Positions 47,196 to 55,947 of a stretch of DNA of 64,000 nt are shown here, one piece after another. This DNA is from Nodularia spumigena CCY9414 (GTDB lineage: Bacteria > Cyanobacteriota > Cyanobacteriia > Cyanobacteriales > Nostocaceae): positions 89,346 to 153,345 of the forward strand of contig NZ_CP007203.1 in assembly GCF_000340565.2 (NCBI RefSeq), in the 5' to 3' direction. Within the stretch, counting starts at the first letter, position 1. Every line of letters begins with the position of its first letter. The position numbers and the translations under genes are program-made. Under the pieces are notes generated by a model, which had not been told where the DNA came from, ran no database searches, and saw nothing but the letters and a program-made list of their open reading frames with translations.

Positions 47196-47278
47196 ACAAT
47201 TTGGATAATTTATTTCTAATTTATTTTTTGGGAATCCTTTCCATCGATACTGGTAATAGTTGCAGAACTTTTTCCATT

Positions 47279-47740
47279 GTGGATGACTACATCTACCTAC
47301 ACGGTTTTGCCTCCAGCCCAAAATCTGCTAAAGCACAGAATATCAGGGATCGCTTTGCCGAAATTCAGACAAAGCTGAAAATTCCCGATTTGAATGCTGG
47401 GGATTTTTCGCAATTAACTATCACTCGCCAGATAACTCAAGTTGCAGCCGAATTTCCTGATCATTCAACCCCAGTAACCCTCATTGGTTCTAGTTTAGGC
47501 GGTTTGACATCTGCCCATTTAGCACAGCAATATCCACAAGTGCAACGCCTGATTTTGCTAGCACCAGCTTTTGGGTTTTTATCCCATTGGTTACCCCAGC
47601 TAGGAGAGCGTTGGCAAGAAGAACAATATTTGATGATTTACCATTATGGGCATGGGCGATCGCTTCCCCTAAGTTATAATTTCGTGACAGATGCCGCACA
47701 ATATCAAGAAGAAATATTACAACGCCTCTGTCACCAATGA
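47279..47740 (+). CDS. YqiA-like alpha/beta hydrolase
   Basis: About 153 residues from GTG at 47279, MDDYIYLHGFASSPKSAKAQ. Elements of the fold: oxyanion HGF, nucleophile elbow GSSLGG (in TLIGSSLGGLTSAHL), and a C-terminal part GRSLPLSYNF containing the usual Asp region. The relatives (YqiA/YcfP) are small esterase-like proteins of unknown substrate. A longer reading with 26 more residues (from 47201) starts in repeat DNA and is less likely. The stop codon (TGA) lies in a CCAATGA heptamer array that also contains the hisC start. Confidence 0.8.
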   Translation: MDDYIYLHGFASSPKSAKAQNIRDRFAEIQTKLKIPDLNAGDFSQLTITRQITQVAAEFPDHSTPVTLIGSSLGGLTSAHLAQQYPQVQRLILLAPAFGFLSHWLPQLGERWQEEQYLMIYHYGHGRSLPLSYNFVTDAAQYQEEILQRLCHQ

Positions 47741-47761
47741 CCAATGACCAATGACTAATGA
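47734..47761. repeat. CCAATGA heptamer array joining two genes
   Basis: Three CCAATGA units and one CTAATGA. The TGA of the hydrolase gene and the ATG of hisC both lie within the units. The same heptamer forms the 17-unit array at 54938-55056. Confidence 0.85.
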
Positions 47762-48918
47762 CTAAAATTATGCTTCCCTTTATCCGGTCAGACTTAGCCC
47801 AATTTAACGCTTATAAACCCCACCCCAGCAGTGATACAGCCGCAGGAGTTCCCGTGCAGTTGGATCGGCTGGATACCAACGAAAGCCCCTATGATTTGCC
47901 ATCAGAGTTAAAAGAAAAGCTGGCTTGGACATATCAGCAAGTAATTGAAACAAATCGTTATCCTGATGGTGGACATGGGACACTTAAGGATGCGATCGCT
48001 CAATATGTGAATGAGTCAGCATCACTGACTTCATCTGTATTTACTGCTGCCAATATTTCTCTAGGTAATGGTTCAGATGAACTAATCCGCTCTTTGTTAA
48101 TCGCCACCTGTCTGGGAGGAGAAGGCTCAATTTTAGTCGCCAATCCCACTTTCTCCATGTATGGAATTTTAGCCAAAACTTTGGGAATTCCTGTGGTGAC
48201 GGTGGACAGAAATCCAGATAATTTTGAACTTGATTTAAAAGCTGCCCAATCTGCGATTGAAGAAACTCAAAATCCGCCGATTCGGGTGGTTTTTGTGGTG
48301 CATCCCAATTCCCCGACTGGTAATTGTTTAACTGCGGCGGAATTGTCATGGTTAAGAAGTTTGGGTGAGCAGATTTTGGTGGTAATTGATGAAGCTTACT
48401 TTGAATTTAGCCAGACTACCCTAGTTGGTGAATTAGCACAGCGTCCTAACTGGTTGATTCTCCGGACTTTTTCTAAAGCTTTCCGGTTAGCAGCGTTAAG
48501 AGTGGGTTATTGTGTCGCACATCCAGAGGCGATCGCTATCTTAGAAAAAGTCCGTTTACCTTATAATCTTCCTAGCTTCTCCATCGCTGCGGCCTTAGCT
48601 GCTATGCAAAATAGCCAACTTTTGCTCGAAGCAATTTCCCCAACTTTGGATGAACGAGACAAACTTATCAAAGTTTTATCCCAACATCCCGCCTTACAAG
48701 TGACAAAAAGTGCTGCTAACTTTATTTTCCTTCGTCTTGAAGCCAATAACTCTGACACACAAAATTCTACCTTAAAAAGTCTTCACCAAAAACTTAAGAC
48801 AAATGGCACTCTTGTACGCCAAATTAGCGGAGGATTGCGAATTACTATCGGCACATCAGACGAAAACACCCGCACCTTGAATAGAATACAAGCTGCTTTG
48901 GCAAATCTGGAATTTTAA
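47758..48918 (+). CDS. hisC: Histidinol-phosphate aminotransferase
   Basis: 386 residues, fold-type I PLP enzyme. [11 protein letters not shown] (substrate-contact N-terminus), [33 protein letters not shown], and the PLP lysine in [15 protein letters not shown]. Makes histidinol phosphate in histidine synthesis. Two starts: ATG 47758 in the heptamer array (MTKIML) or ATG 47770 ([17 protein letters not shown]); the second fits many homologues and the first is created by repeat DNA. The next gene converges with 4 bases between the stop codons. Confidence 0.93.
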   Translation: MTKIMLPFIRSDLAQFNAYKPHPSSDTAAGVPVQLDRLDTNESPYDLPSELKEKLAWTYQQVIETNRYPDGGHGTLKDAIAQYVNESASLTSSVFTAANISLGNGSDELIRSLLIATCLGGEGSILVANPTFSMYGILAKTLGIPVVTVDRNPDNFELDLKAAQSAIEETQNPPIRVVFVVHPNSPTGNCLTAAELSWLRSLGEQILVVIDEAYFEFSQTTLVGELAQRPNWLILRTFSKAFRLAALRVGYCVAHPEAIAILEKVRLPYNLPSFSIAAALAAMQNSQLLLEAISPTLDERDKLIKVLSQHPALQVTKSAANFIFLRLEANNSDTQNSTLKSLHQKLKTNGTLVRQISGGLRITIGTSDENTRTLNRIQAALANLEF

Positions 48919-48922
48919 TGAT

Positions 48923-49477
48923 TCAATAATTAAACTTTCCATCCAACTCATTGCCCAAACGGCGTACTATTCCTACCGTTTGTGGCAACACCCCTACTAA
49001 AAGGGCAAAGACAATATCAGGCATTTGAGCCACCATTGGTAGTGGAAAGTATTGTTCAAATTGATCTAAAATTTTCTGGACTCGCTGCTGAGGAAGCGGG
49101 TTCTCTGTAATTTGCTTGATTAAGCGAATCCACTGTCGTCTAATTAAATAAGCCTTCTGACGTTCCTCATAAGTTTCGGGAGTTAATAAAGACAAATTAC
49201 CTATGGGCAGTACTCTTTCACAATCACTATCATAATTCCCGCCAACTGCTGCACCCGGCCCAGCAAATTCTGCATGATAGCGTTTAAAGAGTATTAAACC
49301 ATTATGGTTACGACTATTAACAACAAAAACCTGACCACTTTGCAGAAGTGTGAGGATATCCGAGCCGTATGACTGCTCAATTCCATCTGTCATGAAAAGA
49401 TGGTTCAGGAGAATAGTGTCAGGGTAGTAGGTTGATACCATAGCAGCTTGATAGCGTCGGTAGCTTTCGCTATCCAT
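48923..49477 (-). CDS. Conserved protein of unknown function
   Basis: 184 residues: MDSESYRRYQAAMVSTYYPD, then LNHLFMTDGIEQSYGSDI, a beta-like VFVVNSRNHNGLILFKRYHAEF segment, a helical middle (TYEERQKAYLIRRQWIRLI) and a hydrophobic end (PDIVFALLVGVLPQTVGIV). No family recognised. The frame is open for 58 further codons upstream of the first ATG without any ATG, GTG or TTG, and that upstream sequence looks coding, so an earlier start may have been lost. Confidence 0.65.
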   Translation of the reverse strand: MDSESYRRYQAAMVSTYYPDTILLNHLFMTDGIEQSYGSDILTLLQSGQVFVVNSRNHNGLILFKRYHAEFAGPGAAVGGNYDSDCERVLPIGNLSLLTPETYEERQKAYLIRRQWIRLIKQITENPLPQQRVQKILDQFEQYFPLPMVAQMPDIVFALLVGVLPQTVGIVRRLGNELDGKFNY

Positions 49478-49978
49478 GTGTTCTTGAGCTTGCAGATAAG
49501 TGGTAGTGTTATGTACTTTTAGCAGTAACTTGGGTGAAATAAAATCAGATTTTTGATGTTTATTTAAAACTTCTTGATAACAAAAGCTGACTGCTTGATT
49601 TAACTTAGATATAAAAAAACAGAATTGGATTAGTAAATAATTAAGAATATTCTAGAAGATTTAGTAGAATTTGTGGACGAAAAATAGCTCATATTTTTAA
49701 ATTTTTTATAAAGATGAATTACTAAATATAAAGATAGTATGAGGTGTTGAAATTTTATGAAGCGTAATTCTATGGCTGTTCTATTATAGTCTATCTTTTA
49801 TTTTTTAAAGCACTTACTCTTGATCTAACCCCTCAAATTTACATAACATATCATGTCTAATTAGAATGCACATAGTTCAGTGATTTTTTATTGAAATCAA
49901 AATACAAGAGTGAATCTTTTGATAGCTCAAAATGATCAACTTTTCTTCTTCACATAAAATTTAGATAATTTCATCAAC
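49478..49978. other. Gene-free AT-rich stretch
   Basis: No protein gene apart from the open extension of the previous gene up to about 49651. The rest is AT-rich with no visible repeat, tRNA or terminator. It is the 3' side of the leftward GNAT gene. Confidence 0.4.
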
Positions 49979-50584
49979 TTAAATGCTCAGATGTTTATGC
50001 AACAATATTTGCCGAGAGCGTCTGAGGAAAAATCTATTCCAATGAGATTCTAAATTATGCGCCTTATATCCCAGCTTAAAATAAAGTTGCCGTGCCTGAT
50101 GGTTATTTTCCAAAACATGGAGGTATAAATCTTGAAATCCCCACTGATGAGAGAATTTTTCACAGCTAATCAATAGCCCTGAAGCAACACCATGCCTACG
50201 GTATTTGGGGTGAACAGCTAAATTAGACAGATAAGGAAAACTCCTGCCCGTCTGTACCCAAGAATCATTGAAACGCACACCCAATTCTACAGTTCCGACT
50301 AAGTTATGAGTGGAAGCAGCACTGGTGTCAATAGCAACCAAACAAACATGATGGGGTGCAGGTGATGACAAGCGATGTTTGAGGTCTTCGTAAATACCCA
50401 AACGTAGTAGCGGAAAAGCCCATCCCCAGAAACCATCATTTGCGTGAAAGCTTTCGGCAATAATTTGGGCAATACCATTCAAATCATCAGGTGTAGCCGC
50501 ACGAATTTGGAATTGCCAAGAAGCCTGTTCTGCGGCAGATATCAATGGCTCTTGGTGGTAAGGATCAAAAAACCAGGATGTCAA
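49979..50584 (-). CDS. GNAT family N-acetyltransferase
   Basis: 201 residues. GNAT core from about residue 25: FQIRAATPDDLNGIAQIIAE, SNLAVHPKYRRHGVASGLL with the acetyl-CoA pyrophosphate loop (R-R-H-G-V-A), and YLHVLENNHQARQLYFKLGY. The extra N-terminus (PYHQEPLISAAEQASWQ) and the C-terminal Arg-rich tail are not part of the fold. Resembles the RimI-like branch, but the substrate (a protein N-terminus or a small molecule) is not known. Stands alone. Confidence 0.88.
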   Translation of the reverse strand: MTSWFFDPYHQEPLISAAEQASWQFQIRAATPDDLNGIAQIIAESFHANDGFWGWAFPLLRLGIYEDLKHRLSSPAPHHVCLVAIDTSAASTHNLVGTVELGVRFNDSWVQTGRSFPYLSNLAVHPKYRRHGVASGLLISCEKFSHQWGFQDLYLHVLENNHQARQLYFKLGYKAHNLESHWNRFFLRRSRQILLHKHLSI

Positions 50585-51320
50585 GGCTAGTTTAGTATTG
50601 ATTTAATTAAACGAAATTTTCTCAAATATCCTAAAACACAGTAGTGGCGTGACACAGCTAATTTTGTGCATAATAAATATTGTGGGGTGGGCTACTGGTC
50701 CCCCAAGAACAGGCAAGATGCCTGTTCCACAAGAGAAACATAATGCATCATTTTAAGCTTGTCACGCCAGTAGAAGCTGTGTGAAAATTCAAAATTAACC
50801 TAAATAACTGAGTTGGCATTGAAATTCTAACTTAATCCGGGTTATTTTAGTTATCCAATTGCCTGCTTACACAGCTTAATCCAAAATAACCTGCTTTTGC
50901 AGGTTTTGTTTGTCTAGTCGTGACTTCTCCGCACCAAGACAGAATTTAGACATCCTATAGTGTCCGTAGGTGGGCGTGAAAAATAAAAAGCCATACAACA
51001 TGATGTTGCATGGCTTTTGGTGTAGTGTGAGGAGCTTAACTAAGTTCCATCATAAAGTAATGCCAAAGTGGCAGAACACTCGTAACAATTTTGGTAACGG
51101 AATTTTTTTTTATGCAATTACGCTAGCATTGCTTGTAGTTAAGGCAGCCGCCTCAAGCATCTCCCCACAGGTCAGTATAGTTAGACAGGCGAGTATCAAT
51201 TTCAGTTGAAACTGCCAATTTATAGCAATTTAGCAATTGTCAGGGATTCACCATAGTTCTGAGTACCTGGAAACTGAAGCTCGCCAAATTGCAGTCATTA
51301 ATCACAAATTGCTTTTTCTA
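50585..51320. other. Gene-free stretch with two terminator-like hairpins
   Basis: No protein. Holds a dispersed GAACAGGC...GCCTGTTC palindrome (50707-50727), then a hairpin AACCTGC/GCAGGTT with TTGTTT (50888-50911), then a strong 15-bp hairpin AAAAGCCATACAACA/TGTTGCATGGCTTTT (50986-51018). No gene precedes these on the rightward strand. A small RNA ending at one of them is possible. Confidence 0.5.
50986..51018 (+). terminator. Strong hairpin of unknown transcript
   Basis: Arms of 15 bases with one mismatch and a 3-base loop (TGA), ending in TTTT on both sides, hence symmetrical. Found in a gene-free region with no coding frame upstream on either strand. Confidence 0.6.
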
Positions 51321-52277
51321 TCATTGTAATAATCTATAAATGATGCCACTAATAATTGTGGAAATAGGTAAAGTTAAAATCCACGAAAATAAAATCTGAT
51401 AAAAAACACGGGTCTTCGCTTGGTTGTCAATCAGCCCTACCCCAAAAATAGAACTAACTGAAACTTGAGTCATGGAAACAGGAAGCCCAAAATGATTAGC
51501 CGCAATGACCAAAATTCCAGTTACCATATTTGCAGATAACCCCTGTGTATGATTCATGGTGGTAATTTTTTGACTCATGGTTTGTGCGATTTGTTGGGAG
51601 TTGAGTAAACCACCTAGTCCCATGGCCATTGCTATTGTCAGCATTCCTCCCTGCACTGAAAAATAATCAATAATTAAAATGATTGAAACAAACTTAGGTG
51701 TATCATTGAAACCTCTACTAAAACTGATAATGCCTGAACTGATCAAGTGGCAAGTATCAATTATTCTTGGGTTGGCTTGTATATTCAATTTAGAGTTGAT
51801 ATATTGAACTAATTTATGAGTTACTGCTGCCAAACAAATTGCAATAATAGGGCTTAACAATAGCGGTAAAATAAATAAGCTTTCTAAAGCTGCAAAATTC
51901 ACTTTGAGTCCAATAGCTACTAATCCAGCACCAAGTAGCGCACCTGTAATACTGTGAGTTGTGGAAATGGGAAATCCTGTCAGGGCGGCAACTAGGACGG
52001 TTAAACCAGTGGTAATGGCTACTGCTAAATGAATTTCTGGTGCATTAGCGATCGCATCGGGAAATATACCTTGAGCAGTAAATTTTTCTACCAATTTACT
52101 AGCCCAGAAAACTGAGGCTACTGCACCAGCAAAAGTTGTCAAACTTCCCCATAAAATTGCTGTTTGATAACTGGTTTGCCTGCTACCAAACAGTGTTGCT
52201 ACACCTTTAAAGTTGTCGTTTGCTCCATTTGAATAAGCTAAAAAAAGCGTAGCTAAAAATAAACTGATTATTAACAT
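51321..52277 (-). CDS. Inorganic phosphate transporter, PiT family
   Basis: 318 residues, about 9 transmembrane helices, with both internal repeats of the PiT family: YSNGANDNFKGVATLFGSR (first GANDxxK signature) and RGFNDTPKFVSIILI (second), together with GFPISTTHSITGALLG. Low-affinity, H+ or Na+-coupled phosphate/metal-phosphate uptake in the plasma membrane. Shorter than E. coli PitA, typical for cyanobacterial members. Monocistronic. The polyphosphate enzyme at 44095 is a natural metabolic partner, though unlinked. Confidence 0.93.
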   Translation of the reverse strand: MLIISLFLATLFLAYSNGANDNFKGVATLFGSRQTSYQTAILWGSLTTFAGAVASVFWASKLVEKFTAQGIFPDAIANAPEIHLAVAITTGLTVLVAALTGFPISTTHSITGALLGAGLVAIGLKVNFAALESLFILPLLLSPIIAICLAAVTHKLVQYINSKLNIQANPRIIDTCHLISSGIISFSRGFNDTPKFVSIILIIDYFSVQGGMLTIAMAMGLGGLLNSQQIAQTMSQKITTMNHTQGLSANMVTGILVIAANHFGLPVSMTQVSVSSIFGVGLIDNQAKTRVFYQILFSWILTLPISTIISGIIYRLLQ

Positions 52278-52404
52278 TTTTGGGGCGTTAATATGGTCTT
52301 AGTCTAGTATTTGGTCTTGTAGATTCCAGTTTCTGCATCCTCATACAACTAACCATTATTTAAATGAGTTTTTGCTCAGATCAGGATAATTCCCAAAATC
52401 TCCC

Positions 52405-52496
52405 AGGACTTACGCACAAAGAAGGGAAAAACGAACCACAGAGGACGCAGAGTACACAGAGTCATGAGAGGTTGGGAGGTTTTTTGCGTAAGTCCT
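52405..52496. repeat. MITE-like element, TIR AGGACTTACGCA, copy 2
   Basis: A 92-bp element ending in AGGACTTACGCA (52405-52416) and TGCGTAAGTCCT (52485-52496). In reverse orientation its interior shares TGTGGTTCGTTTTT with the element at 18131-18246. Confidence 0.8.
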
Positions 52497-52616
52497 ATCT
52501 CCAATAAGTACAGATTTATTGGTGGTAAACTCAGATAGTTGGGCAGAGAAAAGTCCCAAAACTTAATTATGGGAATCTCAAAGCCCTGCCCAAAGTGTAG
52601 CGGATTTAGAGATGGT

Positions 52617-53297
52617 TCACTCACGCAAAACGTAGCCGACACCACGCACAGTTTGAATGAGGCGCTTTTCGTTATTGGTTTCGAGTTTCAGGCGCAAGTA
52701 GCGGATGTAAACTTCAATGATGTTGGAATCACCTATGAAGTCATAATCCCAAACTTGTTCTAAAATGCGATCGCGTGTAATTACCTGTCGCGGATGGGTG
52801 AGTAAATATTCTAGTAAATCAAATTCTTTGGCAGTTAAATCAATTAACCTCTGTCCCCGGAATACTTCTCGTGTGCGGCGATTTAAACTCAGGTCTTCAA
52901 ATTGTAAAATATCTCCTGCGTCTGCGTCCTGATTTCTTCGCAGGTGGGCGCGGACTCTGGCTAATAATTCTTCAACGCTAAAGGGTTTAACCACGTAGTC
53001 ATCAGCACCAGCATCTAAACCGGCAACGCGATGCCCATCGCTGACTTCATCTTTAGCCGTTAATAAAATTACTGGCACTTGATCCCCTGTACTTCGCAGG
53101 CGGCGACAAATCTCCAAGCCCGACAAACCAGGCAGCATCCAATCTAAAATTACTAAGTCTATATCTAACTCTCTGGCTGCGGTGAGCGCAGTTAGTCCAT
53201 CGTAGGCCACACTAACTTGATAGCCTTCATAACTTAGTTCCAATTCGATAAATCGCGCTAGTTTGACTTCATCTTCAACTAGCAAGATGTGCGTCAT
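52617..53297 (-). CDS. OmpR/PhoB family response regulator
   Basis: 226 residues. Receiver (1-115): acidic pair E8-D9 in LVEDE, phospho-acceptor Asp52 ([10 protein letters not shown]), Thr in LLTAKD, Lys in VVKPFS; winged-helix DNA-binding domain (about 130-226) with [20 protein letters not shown] and [10 protein letters not shown]. No partner kinase within the window. The NblR/ManR type of orphan regulator is a possible comparison, but paralogues are too similar to choose by eye. Confidence 0.93.
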   Translation of the reverse strand: MTHILLVEDEVKLARFIELELSYEGYQVSVAYDGLTALTAARELDIDLVILDWMLPGLSGLEICRRLRSTGDQVPVILLTAKDEVSDGHRVAGLDAGADDYVVKPFSVEELLARVRAHLRRNQDADAGDILQFEDLSLNRRTREVFRGQRLIDLTAKEFDLLEYLLTHPRQVITRDRILEQVWDYDFIGDSNIIEVYIRYLRLKLETNNEKRLIQTVRGVGYVLRE

Positions 53298-53621
53298 AGA
53301 TGATATTCAGGATTTGAGCAGGGTAATTAAATCAGACCAATAAATAGCCTGAATCTCAGTTGAGTTGACTTAGCTTAGTATAGATTTAAGCAAGTAACAA
53401 CCGTAAGCCTGTAATTACCGATAGCTACTGAGCAAAATACCAGCCAACTTTAGCTCATTCATCAGCGAGATAACAAAGCGCTTTGAAACGCAGACTTGCG
53501 AATGGCTCGTAGAGGGGATTTAATTTACACATTGCCGGAATGTAAAAAAGCTGTTCAAATGGACAGTAAAGGGTGAAATCTACCCTTTAAGCTTGACCCA
53601 GACCACAAGGAATGTTGATTT

Positions 53622-54236
53622 ATGACTTTTAACTTTCTCAGTAACAAAAAGCTGCTTTTTGACCAATGGGCATTTAGCTATGATTGGCTTTTTCCTTCAG
53701 TCATTTATCAAGCTATTCACAAGCGGTTGTTGGAGTATGTGGATTTAGCCGAAGGAGCCAATATACTTGATATGGGCTGTGGTACTGGACGACTACTTGA
53801 CCGCTTGGCAACTGAATTTCCTGATGTACGTGGCACTGGATTAGATTTATCATCTAATATGTTGCGAATAGCCAGACAGAGCGATCGCCACCATCCACGT
53901 TTAATTTATATTGAAGGTAAAGCGGAGTCTCTGCCGTTTGGTGAAGGTCAGTTTGATGCTGTCTTTAGTACTATCAGCTTCTTACACTATTTGGAACCTC
54001 AACAAGTGCTGAGTGAAGTAGCACGGGTACTTTCACCTGGCGGGCGCTTCTACTTAGTTGACATCACTACCAAAAAAGATACAGCACCGCAAGTTTTACC
54101 GATTTCTCCTCGTGGTATTAGACTCTATAGCCCTCAACAACGTGAACTTTTCGGCTCATCGGCTGGATTATTGTGTTTGAGTCATCATTATTTACTAGGA
54201 CCAGTTTTGCTAACAATTTTTGCTAAACCATCCTAG
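53622..54236 (+). CDS. Class I SAM-dependent methyltransferase
   Basis: 204 residues, Rossmann-type SAM domain (methyltransferase 11-like). Motif I NILDMGCGTGRLLDRL (about 46-61), motif II acidic GLDLSSNML, FDAVFSTISFLHYLE (post-III) and SPGGRFYLVDIT. Resembles UbiE/quinone methyltransferases in length and opening but lacks the family-specific motifs, so a small-molecule methyltransferase of unknown substrate is a safer call. Monocistronic; a Uma2 gene converges 15 bases after its stop. Confidence 0.85.
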   Translation: MTFNFLSNKKLLFDQWAFSYDWLFPSVIYQAIHKRLLEYVDLAEGANILDMGCGTGRLLDRLATEFPDVRGTGLDLSSNMLRIARQSDRHHPRLIYIEGKAESLPFGEGQFDAVFSTISFLHYLEPQQVLSEVARVLSPGGRFYLVDITTKKDTAPQVLPISPRGIRLYSPQQRELFGSSAGLLCLSHHYLLGPVLLTIFAKPS

Positions 54237-54251
54237 AATTGAGCGAAAATA

Positions 54252-54830
54252 TTACCTGACTGGTGGTAGCATTTCTAAAACCACAATTTGCAAATCAGGA
54301 AACGCCAACGGTGAAATAGTCGCATTTTCTGCCAAAATTACTTTATTTTCATAGCCTTCCTGAGTCGGTTCCCGAAAAATGTGCAATTGACGGCTAATCA
54401 CATCTAGCACCCAATAATCTGTAATTCCGGCTTGGGAGTAAGCTTTTGCTTTAGTCTCGCAGTCTAGTATCAAACTGCTGTTTGCTACCTCAATAATCAG
54501 ATAAACTTCAGATGGTGTCGGGTGGTGGTCTGCGTAGTCTAAAGGATCGACTTTAACAACAGCAATATCCGGTTCTGGTTCAGAGCGTTCATTTAACTTG
54601 ATTGGGTCTTGGATAGATATCCAGGCGCGATTTCCTAAACGATTTTGCAGCAACTTATCTGTTCTCCCCACTGCTGACCGATGGGCTGTTCCTTTAGCAA
54701 TCTTCCAGATAATTTTTCCTTCTAGAAGTTCCACTCGCTCGTCTACACCAAAAATCCCAGCCTCAGCCATCCGATGGTATTCTTCAACCGTCCACAGGCG
54801 AAGCGGTAAGGTTGTTTCTGTGTTTTGCAT
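54252..54830 (-). CDS. Uma2 family (DUF820) endonuclease-like protein
   Basis: 192 residues. TVEEYHRMAEAGIFGVDERVELLEGKI (family opening with Glu-Leu-Leu-Gly), SIQDPIKLNERSEPEPDIAVVK (P-D-I acidic site), and VYLIIEVANSSLILDCETKAKAYSQAGITDYWVLD (E-V-A-xS ... K-x-x-Y-x-x-x-x-I-x-x-Y-W-V-x-D, the core PD-(D/E)XK strands). More canonical than the copy at 1376-1957. Function unsettled. It converges on the methyltransferase gene. Confidence 0.92.
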   Translation of the reverse strand: MQNTETTLPLRLWTVEEYHRMAEAGIFGVDERVELLEGKIIWKIAKGTAHRSAVGRTDKLLQNRLGNRAWISIQDPIKLNERSEPEPDIAVVKVDPLDYADHHPTPSEVYLIIEVANSSLILDCETKAKAYSQAGITDYWVLDVISRQLHIFREPTQEGYENKVILAENATISPLAFPDLQIVVLEMLPPVR

Positions 54831-54937
54831 GGCTTGTCTAGCAAATGTGAAAATTGCGGGTATTCATATCCTAGCATTTAAGCTTGACATTTTAATAAAA
54901 ATATGGTATTAACTACCCGACTATGCACCCCAAACAA

Positions 54938-55056
54938 CCAATGACCAATGACCAATGACCAATGACCAATGACCAATGACCAATGACCAATGACCAATGA
55001 CCAATGACCAATGACCAATGACCAATGACCAATGACCAATGACTAATGACTAATGA
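54938..55056. repeat. CCAATGA heptamer array, 17 units
   Basis: Fifteen perfect CCAATGA units followed by two CTAATGA units, with no interruption. The two CTAATGA units encode the last residues and the stop codon of the HAD gene (VISH-stop), so the array begins inside the coding region. Confidence 0.95.
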
Positions 55057-55774
55057 CTATTTCATCTAGTTGATTAATCACTACATCCGCGCCTTGGACA
55101 TGATCTGATTTACCTACCCAGGTGATACCAATACAACCTGCGGCTTTAGCATTACGTGCCATTTGCATATCACCAACAGCATCTCCTACCATCAATGTAT
55201 TACCTGGTTCTACACCCAAAGCTGCACAAGCCTGTAAAAACAATATTGGATCTGGTTTACTGGGGCCGTCATCCACTCCTTTTTGTAGCTGGATGTAATC
55301 AGTTAACTCGTGTTGTGTGACAAAATTACTAACTTCGGCTGTGGTTGCTGCGGAAATTATACCGAGTTTTATTCCGGCTGCTGACAAGGACTTTAACAGA
55401 TCCAAAGTACCTGGAAATAGTGGCGCAGGAGTTGTACCCAGATATTTTTCAGCTTCGTCTAAGGATTTTCGAGCTATTTTTAAAGATTCAAACCATCCTT
55501 TCCCAGTTTCGGCAATATATGCAGCTGCGGCAATTTCGGTTTCACGGCGACTAGCTACGGATATTAATCCTGCTGGGTCTAGGGTATCGCTATTGATGCC
55601 AAAGGCCATTAATAAGGGTTCGCCAATTCCGGGAATTTGAGCGTCTATCATGCGCGCGCTTCTTTGTCCAAGCGATCGCAAATACGCTTCTGAGTCTTCT
55701 AATGTACCATTTTTATCAAAAAAAATTGCCTGGATATTAGAAAAGCTGATGTTTCTACATTTAATAGTTACCAA
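55043..55774 (-). CDS. HAD-superfamily hydrolase with a changed first motif
   Basis: 243 residues with a HAD-IA arrangement like phosphoglycolate phosphatase: motif I FFDKNGTLEDSEA (nucleophile Asp20, but Asn22 instead of the second Asp), motif II Ser in LGIISAATTAEV, motif III Lys in PSKPDPILFL, motif IV GDAVGDMQMA. The Asp+2 to Asn change removes the usual general acid/base, so phosphatase activity may be lost or altered. The last four codons and the stop come from a CCAATGA-type repeat. The upstream gene is rpsA. Confidence 0.85.
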   Translation of the reverse strand: MVTIKCRNISFSNIQAIFFDKNGTLEDSEAYLRSLGQRSARMIDAQIPGIGEPLLMAFGINSDTLDPAGLISVASRRETEIAAAAYIAETGKGWFESLKIARKSLDEAEKYLGTTPAPLFPGTLDLLKSLSAAGIKLGIISAATTAEVSNFVTQHELTDYIQLQKGVDDGPSKPDPILFLQACAALGVEPGNTLMVGDAVGDMQMARNAKAAGCIGITWVGKSDHVQGADVVINQLDEIVISH

Positions 55775-55809
55775 AATATTTCACCCTATTTATTCAATTC
55801 ATCACAAAA

Positions 55810-55830
55810 AAAGAGGGGTGTTCCCTCTTT
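55810..55830 (-). terminator. Terminator of rpsA
   Basis: Perfect 8-bp stem AAAGAGGG/CCCTCTTT with a 5-base loop and, leftward, a T-rich run. Lies after the rpsA stop and before the HAD gene, separating the two transcripts. Confidence 0.85.
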
Positions 55831-55947
55831 AATTAATAGTTTAATAACTACAAGCTTATTAGCGTTCATTTAAGGCTTGTCAGTCGCTGTTATTAAATGT
55901 AGCGAAGCATTACCCTATCCATAACAGAGTTTAAATCAAGACTTGGC

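Noticed and set aside
54938-55056. CRISPR array suggested by dense regular repeats
   Set aside because: The unit is 7 bases without spacers; it is a short tandem repeat. No cas genes are present.
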